Counted from the stretch's first letter, positions 39,720-54,438 are shown. The stretch: DNA of 64,000 nucleotides from Phoma sp. XZ068 (GCA_004835665.1 RBKR01000027.1:310001-374000); one strand, 5' to 3'. A program made the numbers and translations. Notes: generated from the letters alone by a model not told the origin.

Positions 39720-42700
39720 CTCTATTATAGAGGAACTTACTCTAGAACTACTAGAAGCCTCCTTTCCTATAGTAACAGGGGAGTCCTCTATATTAAGGAT
39801 AGCAGAAACTTAGAATATAATACTAAGGGATAATTAACCTATTATCTTCTTAAATATAATAAATAAGGTATAAGGCTTACTAGTATAAGCTAGTAAACCT
39901 TCTAATAGGTTACAGCAGCCTATAGAGGCCTAGAATACTCTAGTAGTAGACAGTATAGACTAAGAGCTGCAAGAGTTAGAAGCTTAGTATAAGAGGGCTA
40001 TAAAGATATAATAAGTAGCTTACCTTAAAGAAACAAAGGATAGATACCTTGCTAGAGATATTAATACCCTATAAGCTATCCCTAGTAGAGCTTAGTTAGC
40101 TATAGTAGTTCCTATAGTCCTAACTTTAGGTTTACCTTACTCTAAGCTATTATATATATTTACTAAGTAAATATATATAGTATATAACTACTAGAAGTAA
40201 GATTATAAGTAGTTTTTTAATAGACTGCCTGCTAACTTCCTACAGGAGACATAAAAGGTTAATTTTAGTATATAGTACCTATTAAAGACTATAAAGACCT
40301 TATAGTTAGTATACTATACTAACTAACTTTATATAAATCTCTTATAGAAACTAATCTAGAAAGCTATAAAAGCTATAATACTAGGCTCTCTAGGCACTAT
40401 TTTAGAAAGGAGATAAAAAGCATATAAGGCCTTAAGTTATACTAAAATACTTCCTTATAGCAGTTCTATAGATTTACTAGATTATATAAAGCCTTACTAG
40501 GAAGAACTAGGCAATATATATAGAGCAAACCTCTAAGTAATTAGATATATCTATATATTACCTAAAGAGATATAAAGGCAGCTATTTATATACCTAGAGG
40601 AGTATTATATAATACTTAGCTAGGTAGAAAAGGTTACTAATATAATTTATTAATAAAGGGGCTGTTCTAAGAGCTTAAAGGAAGAAAAACCTTCTAAGAA
40701 GTTAGAAAAGTAGAAAGGTAACTTAAAAGATATAAAGGGGTCTAAAGAGGCTATAAAGTATAAGAAAGAGGGTAGTTCTAACTATAGTAGCCTAAAGAGG
40801 CCTAAGGGGTTAAAGCTAAGAGTAGACTACTCTATAGTAACCTATTATAGGTATAGAGAGGTAGAATATATTAAACTAAAGTATCTAAACTCTAATAAGT
40901 TTATAAAACCTAAAGAAGAAAGAGACTTAAGAAAAGGTAAGAAGTAGAAGGATTAGATCTACTTCTTCTTACCTATATCTCTTATATATAAAAGAGTAGG
41001 AATCTTAGCACCCTTTATATAGTATTATACTCTTAGCTAGTATAGCTACTTATAGTAAAAGTAACTATAGAATCCTCTAGACTAATAGAGGCCTTAGTAG
41101 ATAGAGGCTTCTAGCTTAATTTACTTTCTATAATTATAGTAAAGAAGTAAAATCTCTATATAGATCCCCTGCCTAAATTCCTTATAAAGGGGGTAGATAA
41201 GTCTATAATACTAATATATAGTACTATAATAGTAAGAATAACTATAGTTAACTTATAAGGCTATAAGGAGGTAGGTAATATACTATTTATAGTTACTAAC
41301 TTTAGAAGATACTAAATATATTTAGGCCTGCCTTAGATTAATATATATTAGCCTAAGATTAATTATACTACTTAGTATATACTCTTTAGGGGGATAAAGG
41401 TTAAGAGTATAGCTAAATTCTCTAAGATAGTATTAGAAGATATAGAAGAGTTTAATTACACTATATATAACCTCTAGATAGATATATATACCTGCCTTAT
41501 AGCCTTTACAGGCTAGAATAGGCTAGATTAACCTAATATAGACAAAATGCCTATATACTATACTAATTTTATAGATATTATATTAGAAGATAATATATAG
41601 TGTTTACCTAACTATAGCTTAAATAATTTAGTAATTAATTTAGCTAAAGAAACTACACCTCTATATTAGCCCTTATATAGTCTATTAAAGGCAGAGTTAG
41701 TAGTATTATAGAAATACCTAGTTAGCTATATAGCAAGAGGTTAAATTTAACACTTAAAATCCTCTGCTAGGGCCCTAATATTATTTATAAAAAAAAAATA
41801 GTAGTTTATACCTTTATATAGACTTTAGAGGCCTTAATAAGATAACTATAAAGAATTAGTACCTACTACCTCTAATCTCTAAGTCTTTAGATTACCTCTT
41901 AAAGGTAAAGATATTTACTAAGTTAGATATTAGAGATACCTATTACTAGATCTAAATAAGAAAAAAAAATAAATAGAAGACTATATTCTAGACTAGATAT
42001 AGTTATTTTAAGTATACTATTATACTCTTTAGCCTAATAAATATACCTGCCTAGTTCTAGGTATATATAAATAAGGCCTTAGTAGGACTAGTAGATATTA
42101 CTTATATTATATACTTAGATAATATCTTAATATTCTTAAATATAGAAGAAGAGTATATTACCTATATTTAAGAAATTCTAGAATAATTATAGTAATATAA
42201 GCTATATATAAAACTATTAAAGTATAAATAGTATATATAGTATATAGAGTACCTTAAATATATAGTATCTCTATAAGAGGTTAGTATTAACCTAGAAAGG
42301 GCTAAAACAATCTAAGATTAGCTATTACTAGCTATAGTACATAATATATATGTTTTTATAAGATTTATAAACTATTATTAATACTTTATTAAAGGATTTA
42401 GCTATATAGTACTCTTACTTATAATATTAATAAGAAAGGACCTAGGTTAGGCCTAGGCTAAGCTAGCTATAAAGAGGGAGGAAAGCTAGCTGCTATGCTT
42501 ACTAGAAGCAGTAAAGAAAGCCTTTAAGTAGCTAAAGGATACCTTCTTAATAGTTCTAATCTTTACTTACTTTAAAAAAGGAAAATAAACTAGACTAGAA
42601 GTTAATACTTTAGGTAGAGTAATCTTAGGTATACTAAGCTAATATAGCCTAGAATAGGGTAAAGTAAGCTAATAGAGGCTAATAGGCTTCTACTTATACA

Positions 42701-44600
42701 AGCTTATCTAAGTAGAGTATAACTATAATATATATAATTAGGAATTACTAGTAATTATAAAGAGTATAAAGTACTAGCAATATTACCTCTAGAAGATCTA
42801 TTTTAAAATTCTTATAGACTATATAAACCTAAAATAGTTTATAGAGACTAAGGTATTAAACTACTAGTAGGTTTAGTTATATTTAGTACTAAGCTAGTAT
42901 AATTTTACTTTAACTTACTAACCTAGAAAAATAAACCTAGTAGATAGGCTATTAAGGAGACCTAATTATATAAGTAAGGTATAAAAGCTTTCTTAAAAGT
43001 ATAATTAGGTATTTATATAACTAATAAAGGACCTCTTAAATAAAAAAAGAGACTTAAGCACTTTAGTAGCTGCTATAATAATATAGTTAAAGGTAATATA
43101 TACTCTACTAGAGGAGACAAGTATAGCTCTTTAGAAATTCTAGAAGGCTAATAAGTAATCTCTAAGAGAACCTAGGACTATAGAAGAGAAGTCTAATATA
43201 GAAATAGACACTAAGATAGATACTAGCGCTATAGGGCCTAAAACAGCCTATAATAACCTAGAATACTCTACTATATCCTAGTTAGGCATTAAGAAGCTAG
43301 TAATACTATAGAAAAGAGTAGAAGCCCTTTATAAATGCTATAATAACTTAATAGTAGAATATTTTAGTATAAGAAGAATATTAGAGAAACTCTAGTACTA
43401 ATATATATAGAAGAGTATAAGAGAGAATATAGCTTAGTACTGTAGGGAGTATATACCCTATAGAAGGTTAATACTAGCAAGGCATAAACTATATAGGCTG
43501 CTAGTACTACTCCTACTACTTAATAAACTATAGAAAGAAGTTATAATTAACTTTATTATAGAACTTCTCTCTAGTAAGATAAGTAGTATAGTATATAATA
43601 TAGTATTAGTAGTAATATGCTAATTAACTAAAATAGCCTATTATATCCTAGCTAGAGGTAATTAGGATAGAGTTAACCTAGCATAGTTCTAGATAAGGGA
43701 GATAATCTAATTATATAGAGCCCCTAAATAAATTATTTCTAACTAGAGCCTACTAATAAATATAAAATACTAGAATACCTTTTAATATTATCTAAACTCT
43801 AGAAGAGTTCTTATATCTACTTATTACTTATAAATAGATAGATAGATAAAAAGGTAGAACTAGACCTTAGAATAATATCTTTAATACTACTATTTATTAG
43901 AATAGGATAATTAGGCCTTATAGATTTTAGTAGTAGAGTTTATATATAATAATAGTATATACTTAACTATTAAGACTATACTCTTTTAGGTAAACTATAG
44001 TTTAGACCCTAGAGGGGTAGACTAGCCTAGTATAGCTCTTAGCTAGGGTAAATTACCTCTTAAAAGGTAGGTTATAACTAAACTTCTAGAATTATAATAA
44101 AAATATAAGAAAAAAATACTAATAGTAAATATATATTAATAAGTATACTAGAATAAGTTAAGGTTACTTATTCTATTTATAGTAGGTAACTAAGTTATAG
44201 TTTTAAACTAATATATATATTTAACTAGGCTAAAGTATAAGCTAGATTAGAGGTATATAGGCCTAGAGTATATAATAGCCTAGATTAGCCTATTATTATT
44301 TAAAGTAGACCTACCTAGACTCTAAAGTGTTTATCTAGTCTTTTATATATTATTATTAGAACCTTTTAACCTAAAAGGCCTACTTCTATACCTAGTAACC
44401 CTAATTCTAGACACTTTTTATACTTATAGTAATAATATATAGAAGGTAGAAAAAATACTTAAATAAAAGTAAGATAAAGATAGAAATTAGCTCTATTATA
44501 TAAAATAGGCTAATTTTTCCTCTAAAGAGAACTTATAGGAGCCTAGAGTTAATATATCCTCTAATATACTTAAATAGTTCTAGAAAAGGGAGAAAATACT
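39720..44600 (+). pseudogene. gag-pol relic of gypsy copy 2
   Basis: Frame pieces with many stops. Gag at about 39740-40740. Zinc knuckle relic at 40843-40884, where the pattern Y-Y-x-x-Y-x4 fits C-x2-C-x4-H-x4-C after C-to-T changes. Protease ALVDRGF-like at about 41085-41105. RT at about 41700-42140 (FYIDFRGLNK; YLDN). RNase H at about 42590-42720. Integrase core near 43545-44000. A chromodomain-like end at about 44436-44560. Not functional. Confidence 0.83.
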
Positions 44601-44989
44601 ACCTAGATAATAGAATAAATAGTAATAACCTAAGAGGCGCCTAGGACAGCTACCTAAGAAAAGGGAAAAATATTCTAATACTTAGAAAAATTATAAAAAT
44701 TCTAAGTATACTACTACTACTAAAGTTAAAAAAGTTACCTTTACTATTTTTCCTACTAGGTTTTAGGTATTTAATAGTACTTAATAATAGTAGAAGGTGC
44801 TAGAGGCTATAATAGCCTATTATATTATAAAATAGTATAGAAAGGTTATAAGAGTAGAATTTAAATAAACTATAACTATTAATAGCTGCTAAAGCAGTAG
44901 AAAACTAGGTATTATCCTATATACACTAGAAGGGGCTATATTACTCTATTATATACTATTTTACTCTAGAATTACTAAATATACCTTAG

Positions 44990-45950
44990 AATGCCTTAAA
45001 ACTACCTATTACCTTTTATAACTTAGTAGCCTTAGCTAGAAGTTCCTTATACTCCTTATCTTTTATATTTATATACTTAGTAATCTTACTCTTATTAGCA
45101 GCAGACTTACTAGCCTTAGAGAGGTAGAGTTTCTTAATCTTACTTATAAAAATAGCAGCTCTAGCCTTAAGATTATACCTCTTACTATTAATAAGGACGC
45201 CCTTAGCCTATAATAGGTTAGAATAGCCTAAGGTAGCTTAAAAGGGGGAAAACTAACTTTCTTAGTAGGAGAAGTAGCCTTAGCAGCAGCCTATAGCTTA
45301 AGCTTATACTTATTACCTTTAACTTTAGCCTAGGTAGAGACCTTATTATACTTTTAGCTAATAGGATATACCTTAGTTATAAGTTTACCTTAAGAGTTGC
45401 AAACACCTAAGTACAGGAAGAGATAGTTAGTATAGAGCTTAAATTCTCTAAAGAGGTTAGTAAGAGCTAAGAATAGTTAATAAAGGGGTAAAATAGCTTA
45501 CTTCTTAATTATCTTAGTAACTTAGTATATATTAGAGATTAAATTACTCCTAGCCTAGACCTTTACACTCTTAAGCACCCCCTTAGACTTAGGCTAGGCC
45601 TTAGTATACATAGCTAAACTAAGTATATTAAAGTACTTATAAATTATATTAAGATAGTTAAAGATAGCTTTAGGTAGCTATAACAGGTTAGAATAGACTA
45701 TAATAGTTAATAATAACCTATAATAAGGCTATATACTATAAAGTAGTCTAAGTTAGTAAAGAAATACTATATATACTATATAGTCTAGATATCCTTGCTA
45801 GTATTAACCTTATAGACCTAAGTATAGTAAAGGTACTAATTACTATTATTAACTAGAGGGAAGTAGCAGCCTAGGTAGTTAGTAAAGAAAACACTACTCT
45901 TACTAAAGTAATTAATATAGTAGATATAGCTAAAGGCTGTATAGTAGAAA
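44990..45950 (-). pseudogene. Antisense coding relic in the 3' part of gypsy copy 2
   Basis: Roughly 1 kb between the chromodomain-like end and the 3' LTR that is not gag-pol on the plus strand. On the minus strand a Lys/Ala-rich, probably coiled product can be followed, in the same place as in copies 1 and 3. Several fungal LTR elements carry extra ORFs there. Identity unknown. Confidence 0.45.
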
Positions 45951-46502
45951 TTAGGTACTATATTATTTAAGACCTCTAAGTAATCTATAGTTAGTAGCTA
46001 GAAGGTACTAGTAGGTAGTATAATATATAAAAATAGTTAAGAATAGTATAGAATAGTCTAAAATAGTCTAGTTAGTACTAAAATAGTTAAATAAAGCTTA
46101 AACTAGTTCTAATAAGCCCTAATAAGCTAACTTAAGCTATAATAGCTTAAAATAGCCTATATTAGGACCTATCTAGGCTAGAATTTAAAAATAGAAAATC
46201 TTAAAAACTTACTAAATTATATAGTAGAAAGAAAGAGTAATAGCTAGAAATTATAGATAGAAACCTATTAGAGGCCTATAGGCACTCTACTAGCTAGCAG
46301 ATAGAATTAAAGTATAGGTAAATAGAATTCTAGGTAAAGGTAAAGGTAAATATAGAAATTTCCCTCTAGGAGCCTAAGCCTACCTCTAACTTAAGCTAGG
46401 CTACCTACTGCCTATTCTTTTAGTAGAGGGCTATAACAGCCTATAATAGCTTAAAACAGCTACTAATATATTTCTCTATAGTTACCTAGGATATTTAACT
46501 AT

Positions 46503-46515
46503 AGAAGGGGGATAT
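46503..46515 (+). other. Polypurine tract of gypsy copy 2
   Basis: Purine run AGAAGGGGGA directly upstream of the 3' LTR, the expected primer site for plus-strand DNA synthesis. Confidence 0.75.
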
Positions 46516-46748
46516 TATTAGATATATAGCTTATAAGAGTTAAATACTTATATTACTATACTTAGGTAGAGTATAGTTACTAGAGTTACCTCTATATAGG
46601 GTAACTAGAGTATATAGAGCTTAGCTTAGCTGTTTATTATAAGGTAGTAAACAGTCTACTATTAATTAACCTTATTTAAGACTATTATAGTCCTGCCTGC
46701 TTATATTAATACTTCTTTCTCTAGTGCCCCTAGCTATTAAGCCTAATA
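46516..46748 (+). repeat. 3' LTR of gypsy copy 2
   Basis: 233 bp, ends CCTAATA, followed by TSD CTAGC. Confidence 0.92.
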
Positions 46749-47217
46749 CTAGCTACCTTAACTACTATATAACTAATAAAATAACTAAATATATTATAGT
46801 AATTATAGAAATAACTACTAACTTAATATATATTACTATATTTATAATAATACTTAGAGTAGGTACTATAAACCTAAGGTAATAGACCTGTCTAATATAA
46901 ATAAAGGACTAATAACTATAAAACTATAATAGAATAAAAAGAAAGGATATAGTAATAATAAAGGTAATAAAGGTAATACCTATTATAACTATAGTAAATT
47001 AGGCTACTTTACTAGAGACTATTAATAAAATAAAGTATTCTAATAGATTAATATATTAGCTAGTAGGCTAGATAGTAAGAAAACTAGTAATAAATAAGAG
47101 ATTCTTACTAATAAAATTAGATAACTTATAAAAGATCTAGAGTTAGAATATAATAAAAATACTAAACTAGAGGTTATATATAAACTAGTACCTATAAGAT
47201 TATAGATATATAAATAC
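46749..47217 (+). mobile_element. Older chromodomain gypsy element, piece 2: gag end with zinc knuckle
   Basis: Lies between gypsy copies 2 and 3. At 46981-47022 the frame reads YYNYSKLGYFTRDY, which fits a retroviral-type CCHC knuckle (C-x2-C-x4-H-x4-C) after C-to-T mutation. Continues the element begun at 38501 and resumed at 54672. Confidence 0.75.
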
Positions 47218-47450
47218 TATTAGGCCTAATAGCTAAGGGCACTAAAGAAAGAAGTATTAATATAAGTAGGCAGGACTATAATAGTCCTAAATAAGGTTAA
47301 TTAATAGTAGACTATTTACTACTTTATAATAAATAGCTAAGCTAGGCTTTATATACTCTAGTTACCTTATATAGAGGTAACTCTAGTAACTATACTTTAC
47401 CTAAGTATAGTAATATAAGTATTTAACTTCTATAAGCTATATATCTAATA
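47218..47450 (-). repeat. 3' LTR of gypsy copy 3
   Basis: 233 bp, reverse orientation, beginning TATTAGGCCTAATAG and ending ATATCTAATA. The polypurine relic is just to its right. Confidence 0.9.
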
Positions 47451-47819
47451 ATATCTCTCTTTTATAGTTAAATATTCTAAGTAACTATAGAAAAATATAT
47501 TAGTAGCTGTTTTAAGCTATTATAGGCTGTTATAGCCCTTTACTAGAAAAATAGGTAGTAAGTAGCCTAGCTTAAGTTAAAGGTAGGCTTAGGCTCCTAA
47601 AGAGAAATTTCTACTTTTACTTTTACCTTTACCTAGAATTTTATTTACTTATACTTTAATTCTACCTACTAGCTAGTAAGGTGCCTATAGGCCTCTAATA
47701 GGTTTCTATCTATAATTTCTAGATATTACTCTTTCTTCTTACTATATAATTTAGTAGGTTTTTAAGATTTTCTATTTTTAAATTCTAGCTCTAATAAGTC
47801 CTAATATAGGCTATTTTAA

Positions 47820-47940
47820 GCTATTATAGCCTAAGTTAGCTTATTAGAGCTTATTATAACTAGTTTAAGCTATTATAGCCTAAGTTAGCTTATTAGAGCT
47901 TATTATAACTAGTTTAAGCTTTATTTAACTATTTTAGTAC
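47820..47940. repeat. Tandem duplication inside gypsy copy 3
   Basis: A unit of about 54 bp (TTTAAGCTATTATAGCCTAAG to ATAACTAG, partial) occurs twice in a row near 47820-47925, while copies 1 and 2 have it once. It accounts for part of the extra length of copy 3. Confidence 0.6.
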
Positions 47941-47999
47941 TAACTAGACTATTTTAGACTATTCTATACTATTCTTAACTATTTTTAAATATTATACTA

Positions 48000-49020
48000 C
48001 TTACTAGTACCTTCTAGCTGCTAACTATAGATTACTTAGAGGTTTTAAATAATATAGTACCTAATTCCTACTATATAGCCTTTAGCTATATCTACTATAT
48101 TAATTACTTTTATAAGAGTAGTATCTTTTTTACTAACTACCTAGGCTACTACTTCTCTCTAGTTAATAATAGTAATTAGCACCTTTACTATACTTAGGTC
48201 TATAAGGTTAATACTAGCAAGGATATCTAGACTATATAGTATATATAGTATTTCTTTACTAACTTAGACTACTTTATAGTATATAGCCTTATTATAGGTT
48301 ATTATTAACTATTATAGTCTATTCTAACCTGTTATAGCTACCTAAAGCTATCTTTAACTATCTTAATATAATTTATAAGTACTTTAATATACTTAGCTTA
48401 GCTATATATACTAAGGCCTAGCCTAAGTCTAAAAGGGTACTTAAGAGTATAAAGGTCTAGGCTAGAAGTAATTTAATCTTTAATATATACTAAGTTACTA
48501 AGATAATTAAGGGGTAAGCTATTTTACTCTCTTATTAACTATTCTTAGCTCTTACTAACCCCTTTAGGGAGTTTAAGCCCTATACTAACTACTTCTTTCT
48601 ATACTTAGGTATTTATACCTTTTAAGGTAAACCTATAACTAAGGTATATTCTATTAGCTAAAAGTATAATAAGGTCTTTATATAAGCTAAAGTTAAAGAT
48701 AATAAGTATAAGCTTAAGCTATAGGCTGCTGCTAAGGCTGCTTCTCTTACTAAGAAAGTTAGTTTTCCCTCTTTTAAGCTACTTTAGGCTATTCTAACCT
48801 ATTATAGGCTAAGAGTATTCTTATTAATAGTAAGAGGTATAATCTTAAAGCTAGAGCTACTATTCTTATAAGTAAAATTAAGGAACTTTACCTTTCTAAG
48901 GCTAGTAAGTCTGCTACTAATAAGGGTAAGATTACTAAGTATATAAATATAAAAGATAAAGAGTATAAAGAGCTTCTAGCTAAGGCTACTAAGTTATAAG
49001 AGATAATAAGTAGTTTTAAA
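48000..49020 (+). pseudogene. Antisense coding relic in the 3' part of gypsy copy 3
   Basis: On the strand opposite to this copy's gag-pol, two frame pieces are readable: KVKDNKYKLKL near 48690-48720 and KARATILISKIKELY then SKASKSATNKGKITKY, IKDKEYKELLAKATKL at about 48848-48998, ending TAA. Lys-rich and probably coiled. Matches the same region of copies 1 and 2. Function unknown. Confidence 0.5.
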
Positions 49021-49899
49021 GTATTCTAAGATATATTTAGTAATTCTAGAGTAAAATAGTATATAATAGAGTAATATAGCCCCTTCTAGTATATATAGGA
49101 TAATATCTAGTTTTATACTACTTTAGTAGCTATTAATAGTTATAGTTTATTTAAATTCTACTTTTATAACCTTTCTATACTATTTTATAGTATTATAGGC
49201 TATTATAGCTTCTAGTATCCTCTACTATTATTAATAGTATACTTATAGCTCTTCTATACTATTTTATAGTATTATAGGCTATTATAGCCTCTAGTACCTT
49301 CTACTATTATTAAGTACTATTAAATACTTAAAACCTAGTAAGAAAAATAGTAAAAGTAACTTTTTTAACTTTAGTAGTAGTAGTATACTTAGAATTTCTA
49401 TAATTTTTCTAAGTATTAGAATATTTCTCTCTTTTCTTAGGCAGCTATCCTAGGCATCTCTTAGGTTATTACTATTTACTCTATTATCTAGGTAGTATTT
49501 TTTCTCTTTTCTAGAACTATTTAAGTATATTAAAGAATATATTAACCCTAGGCTCCTATAAGTTCTCTTTAGAGAAAAGATTAGCCTATTTTATATAATA
49601 GAGCTAATTTCTATCCTTATCTTACTTTTATTTAAGTATTTTTTCTACTTCCTATATATTATTACTATAAGTATAAAGAGTGTCTAGAATTAAGGTTATT
49701 AGGTATAGAAGTAGGCCTTTTAAGTTAAAAGGTTTTAATAATAATATATAAAAGACTAGATAAATACTTTAGAGTCTAGGTAGGTCTACTTTAAATAATA
49801 ATAGGCTAATCTAGGCTATTATATACTCTAGGCCTATATACCTCTAATCTAGCTTATACTTTAGCCTAGTTAAATATATATATTAGTTTAAAACTATAA

Positions 49900-52800
49900 C
49901 TTAGTTACCTACTATAAATAGAATAAGTAACCTTAACTTATTCTAGTATACCTATTAATATATATTTACTACTAGTATCTTTTTCTTATATTTCTATTAT
50001 AATTCTAGAAGTTTAGTTATAACCTACTTTCTAAGGGGCAATTTACTCTAGCTAAGAGCTATACTAGGCTAGTCTACCTCTCTAGAGTCTAAACTATAGT
50101 TTATCTAAAAGAATATAGTCTTAATAGTTAAGTATATACTATTATTATATATAAACTCTACTACTAAAATCTATAAGGCCTAATTATCCTATTCTAATAA
50201 ATAGTAGTATTAAAGATATTATTCTAAGGTCTAGTTCTACCTTTTTATCTATCTATCTATTTATAAGTAATAAGTAGATATAAGAACTCTTCTAAAGTTT
50301 AGATAATATTAAAAAGTATCTTAGTATTTTATATTTATTAGTAGGCTCTAGTTAGAAATAATTTATTTAGAGGCTTTATATAATTAGATTATCTCTCTTA
50401 TCTAGAACTATACTAAGTTAACTCTATCCTAATTACTTCTAGCTAGAATATAATAGGCTATTTTAGTTAATTAGCATACTACTACTAATACTATATTATA
50501 TACTATACTACTTATCTTACTAGAGGGGAGTTCTATAATAAAATCTATTATAACCTTCTTTTATAGTTTATTAAGTAGTAGAAGTAGTACTAGTAGCCTA
50601 TATAGTTTATACCTTGCTAGTATTAACTTTTTATAGGGTATATACTCTCTATAGTACTAAGCTATATCCTCTCTTATACTCTTTTATATATATTAGTACT
50701 AGAGTTTCTCTAATATTCTTCTTATACTAAAATATTCTACTATAAAGTTATTATAGTATTCTTATAGAGCTTCTACTTTTTTCTATAGTATTACTAGCTC
50801 TTTTATACCTAACTAGAATATAGTAGAGTATTCTAGGTTATTATAGGCTATTTTAGGCTTTATAATACTAGTATCTATCTTAGTAGCTATTTTTATATTA
50901 AACTTCTTTTTTATAGTTCTAGGTTTTCTTAGAAATTGCTTATTAGCCTTCTAGAACTCTTAAAGAGCTGTAATTGTCTCTTCTAGTAGAGTATATATTA
51001 CCTTTAACTATATTATTACTATAGCTACTAAAGTACTTAGGTTTCTTTTTCTATTTAAGAGGTTCTTTATTAGTTATATAAATACCTAATTATACTTTTA
51101 AAAAGGCTTTTATACCTTACTTATATAGTTAGGTCTTCTTAATAGCCTATTTACTAGGTTTATTTTTCTAGGTTAGTAGGTTAAAGTAAAATTATACTAG
51201 CTTAGTACTAAATATAACTAAACCTGCTAGTAGTTTAATACCTTAGTTTTTATAAACTATTATAAGTTTATATAGTCTATAAGAATTTTAAAATAGATCT
51301 CTTAGAGGTAATATTACTAGTACTTTATACTCTTTATAATTACTAGTAATTTCTAGTTATATATATTATTATTATATTCTACTTAGATAGGCTTATATAA
51401 GTAGAAGCTTATTAGCCTCTATTAGCTTACTTTACTTTATTCTAGGCTATATTAGCTTAGTATACCTAAGATTACTTTACCTAAAGTATTAACTTCTAGT
51501 CTAGTTTATTTTTCTTTCTTAAAGTAAGTAAGAATTAAGACTATTAAGAAGGTATTCTTTAGCTACTTAAAGGCTTTCTTTACTACCTCTAGTAAGTATA
51601 GCAGCTAGCTTTCCTCTCTCTTTATAGCTAGCCTAGCCTAGGCCTAACCTAGGTCCTTTCTTGTTAATATTATAAGTAGAAGTACTATATAGCTAAATTC
51701 TTTAATAAAGTATTAATAGTAGTTTATAAATTCTATAAAAATATATATATTATATACTATAGCTAGTAATAGCTAATCTTAGATTATTTTAGCTATTTCT
51801 AGGTTAATACTAACCCCTTATAGAGATACTATATATCTAAGGTACTCTATATATAATATATACTATTTATACTTTAATAGTTTTATATATAGCTTATATT
51901 ACTATAATTATTCTAGAATTTCTTAAATATAGGTAATATACTCCTCTTCTATATTTAAGAATATTAAGATATTATCTAAGTATATAATATATATAATATC
52001 TACTAGTCCTACTAAGGCCTTATTTATATATACCTAGAACTAGGCAGGTATATTTATTAGGCTAAAGAGTATAATAGTATACTTAAAATAACTATATCTA
52101 GTCTAGAATATAGTCTTCTATTTATTTTCTTTTTTTATTTAGATCTAATAATAGGTATACCTAATATCTAGTTTAGTAAACACCCTTACTTTTAAGAGGT
52201 AATCTAGAGACTTAGAAATAAAAAGTAATAAATACTAGTTCTTTATAGTTATCTTATTAAGGCCTCTAAAGTCTATATAAAAGTATAAACTACTATCTTT
52301 TTTCTTTATAAATAATATTAGGGCTCTAGTAAAGGATCTTAAGTATTAAATCTAGCCTCTAGCTATATAGTTAACTAGGTATTTCTTTAATACTACTAAT
52401 TCTACCTCTAATAAACTATATAAGGGCTAATATAAGAGTATAGTTTCTTTAGCTAAATTAATTACTAAATTATTTAAGCTATAGTTAAGTAAACACTATA
52501 TATTATCTTCTAATATAATATCTATAAAATTAGTATAGTATATAGGTATTTTATCTATATTAGGCTAATCTAGCCTATTTTAGACTATAAAGGCTATAAA
52601 ACAGGTATATCTATCTATCTAGGGGTTATATATAGTATAATTAAACTTTTTTATATCTTCTAATACTATCTTAGAGAATTTAGCTATACTCTTAACCTTT
52701 ATCTCTTTAAAGAGTATATACTAAGTAGTATAATTAATCTTAGGCTAATATATATTAATCTAAAGTAGGCCTAAATATATTTAGTACTTTCTAAAGTTAG

Positions 52801-54400
52801 TAACTATAAATAGTATATTACCTACCTTTTTATAGCCTTATAAGTTAACTATAGTTATTCTTATAGTTATAGTACTATATATCTATATTATAGACTTATC
52901 TACCTCCTCTATAAGAAATTTAAGTAGAGAATCTATATAGAGATTTTACTTCTTTACTATAATTATAGAGAGTAAATTAAGCTAGAAGCCCTTATCTACT
53001 AAGGCCTCTATTAGTCTAGAAGATTCTATAGTTACTTTTACTATAAGTAGCTATACTAGCTAAGAGTATAATACTATATAAAGAGTGCTAAGATCTCTAC
53101 TCTTTTATATATAAAAGATATAGGTAAGAAGAAGTAGATTTAATCCTTCTACCTCTTATCTTTTTTTAAGTCTCCTTCTTCTTTAGGTTTTATAGACTTA
53201 TTAAAGTTTAGATACTTTAGTCTAATATATTCTACCTTTCTATACCTATAATAAGTTACTATAGAGTAGTCTACTTTTAGCTTTAACTCTTTAGGCCTTT
53301 TTAGGCTACTATAGTTAGAACTACCCTCTTTTTTATACTTTATAGCCTCTTTAAATCTCTTTATATCTTTTAAGTTACCTTTTTACTTTTCTAACTTCTT
53401 AGAAGGTTTTTTCTCCTTTAAGTTCTTAGAACAGCCCCTTTATTAATAAATTATATTAGTAACCTCTTCTACCTAGCTAAGTATTATATAATACTTCTCT
53501 AGGTATATAAATAGCTACTTTTATATTTCTTTAGGTAATATATAGATATATCTAATTACTTAGAGGTTTACTCTATATATATTATCTAGTTCTTTCTAGT
53601 AAGGCCTTATATAATCTAGTAAATCTATAGGACTACTATAAGGAAGTATTTTAGTATAACTTAAGGCCTTATATACTTTTTATCTCCTTTTTAAGATAGT
53701 GCTTAGAAAGCCTAGTATTATAGCTTTTATAGCTTTTTAGGTTAGATTCTATAAAGAATCTATATAAAGTTAGTTAGTATAGTATACTAACTATAAAGTC
53801 TTTATAGTCTCTAATAAATACTATATACTAAAATTAACCTTTTATATCTTCTATAGATAGTTAGTAGGTAGTCTATTAAAAAACTACTTATAATCTTACT
53901 TCTAGTAGTTATATACTATATATATCTACTTAGTAAATATATATAGTAGCTTAAAGTAAGGTAAACCTAAAGTTAGAACTATAGGAACTACTATAGCTAA
54001 CTAAGCTCTACTAGGAATAGCTTATAGAGTATTAATATCTCTAGTAAGGTATCTAGCCTTTATTTTCTTAAGATAAGCTACTTATTATATCTTTATAGCT
54101 CTTTTATACTAAGCTTTTAACTCTTATAGCTTTTAGTCTATACTATCTACTACTAGAGTATTCTAGGCCTCTATAGGCTACTATAACCTATTAGAGGGTC
54201 TGCTAGCTTATACTAATAAGCCTTATACCTTATTTATTATATTTATGGAGATAATAAGTTAATTATCTCTTAGTATTATATTCTAAGTTTTTACTATCTT
54301 TAATATAGAGGACTCTCCTATTACTATAGAAAAAGGCACTTCTAGTAGTTCTAGAGTAAGCTTCTCTATAATAAGGCTTAATTAGTTACTTATTTTATAA
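49900..54400 (-). pseudogene. gag-pol relic of gypsy copy 3
   Basis: Minus-strand mirror of the copy 2 relic. RT YLDN-type motif near 51980, protease-like segment near 53010, zinc-knuckle relic near 53240, gag at about 53350-54380. Interrupted by RIP-type stops. Confidence 0.78.
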
Positions 54401-54438
54401 TACTATAATCTACTCTCTAGTAGAAGGAGTAAATAGAA

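Larger units (their letters stand above)
39425..46748 (+). mobile_element. Ty3/gypsy retrotransposon copy 2, structurally complete (7324 bp)
   Basis: Two 233-bp LTRs (39425-39657 and 46516-46748) and a 5-bp TSD CTAGC on both sides (39420-39424, 46749-46753). The 5' LTR still starts TGTTAG. A polypurine tract AGAAGGGGGA lies just before the 3' LTR. Order of domains (gag, protease, RT, RNase H, integrase, chromodomain-like) is that of Ty3/gypsy chromoviruses. It keeps more CA/TG than copy 1, so it is less mutated. Inserted into the older chromodomain element. Confidence 0.93.
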
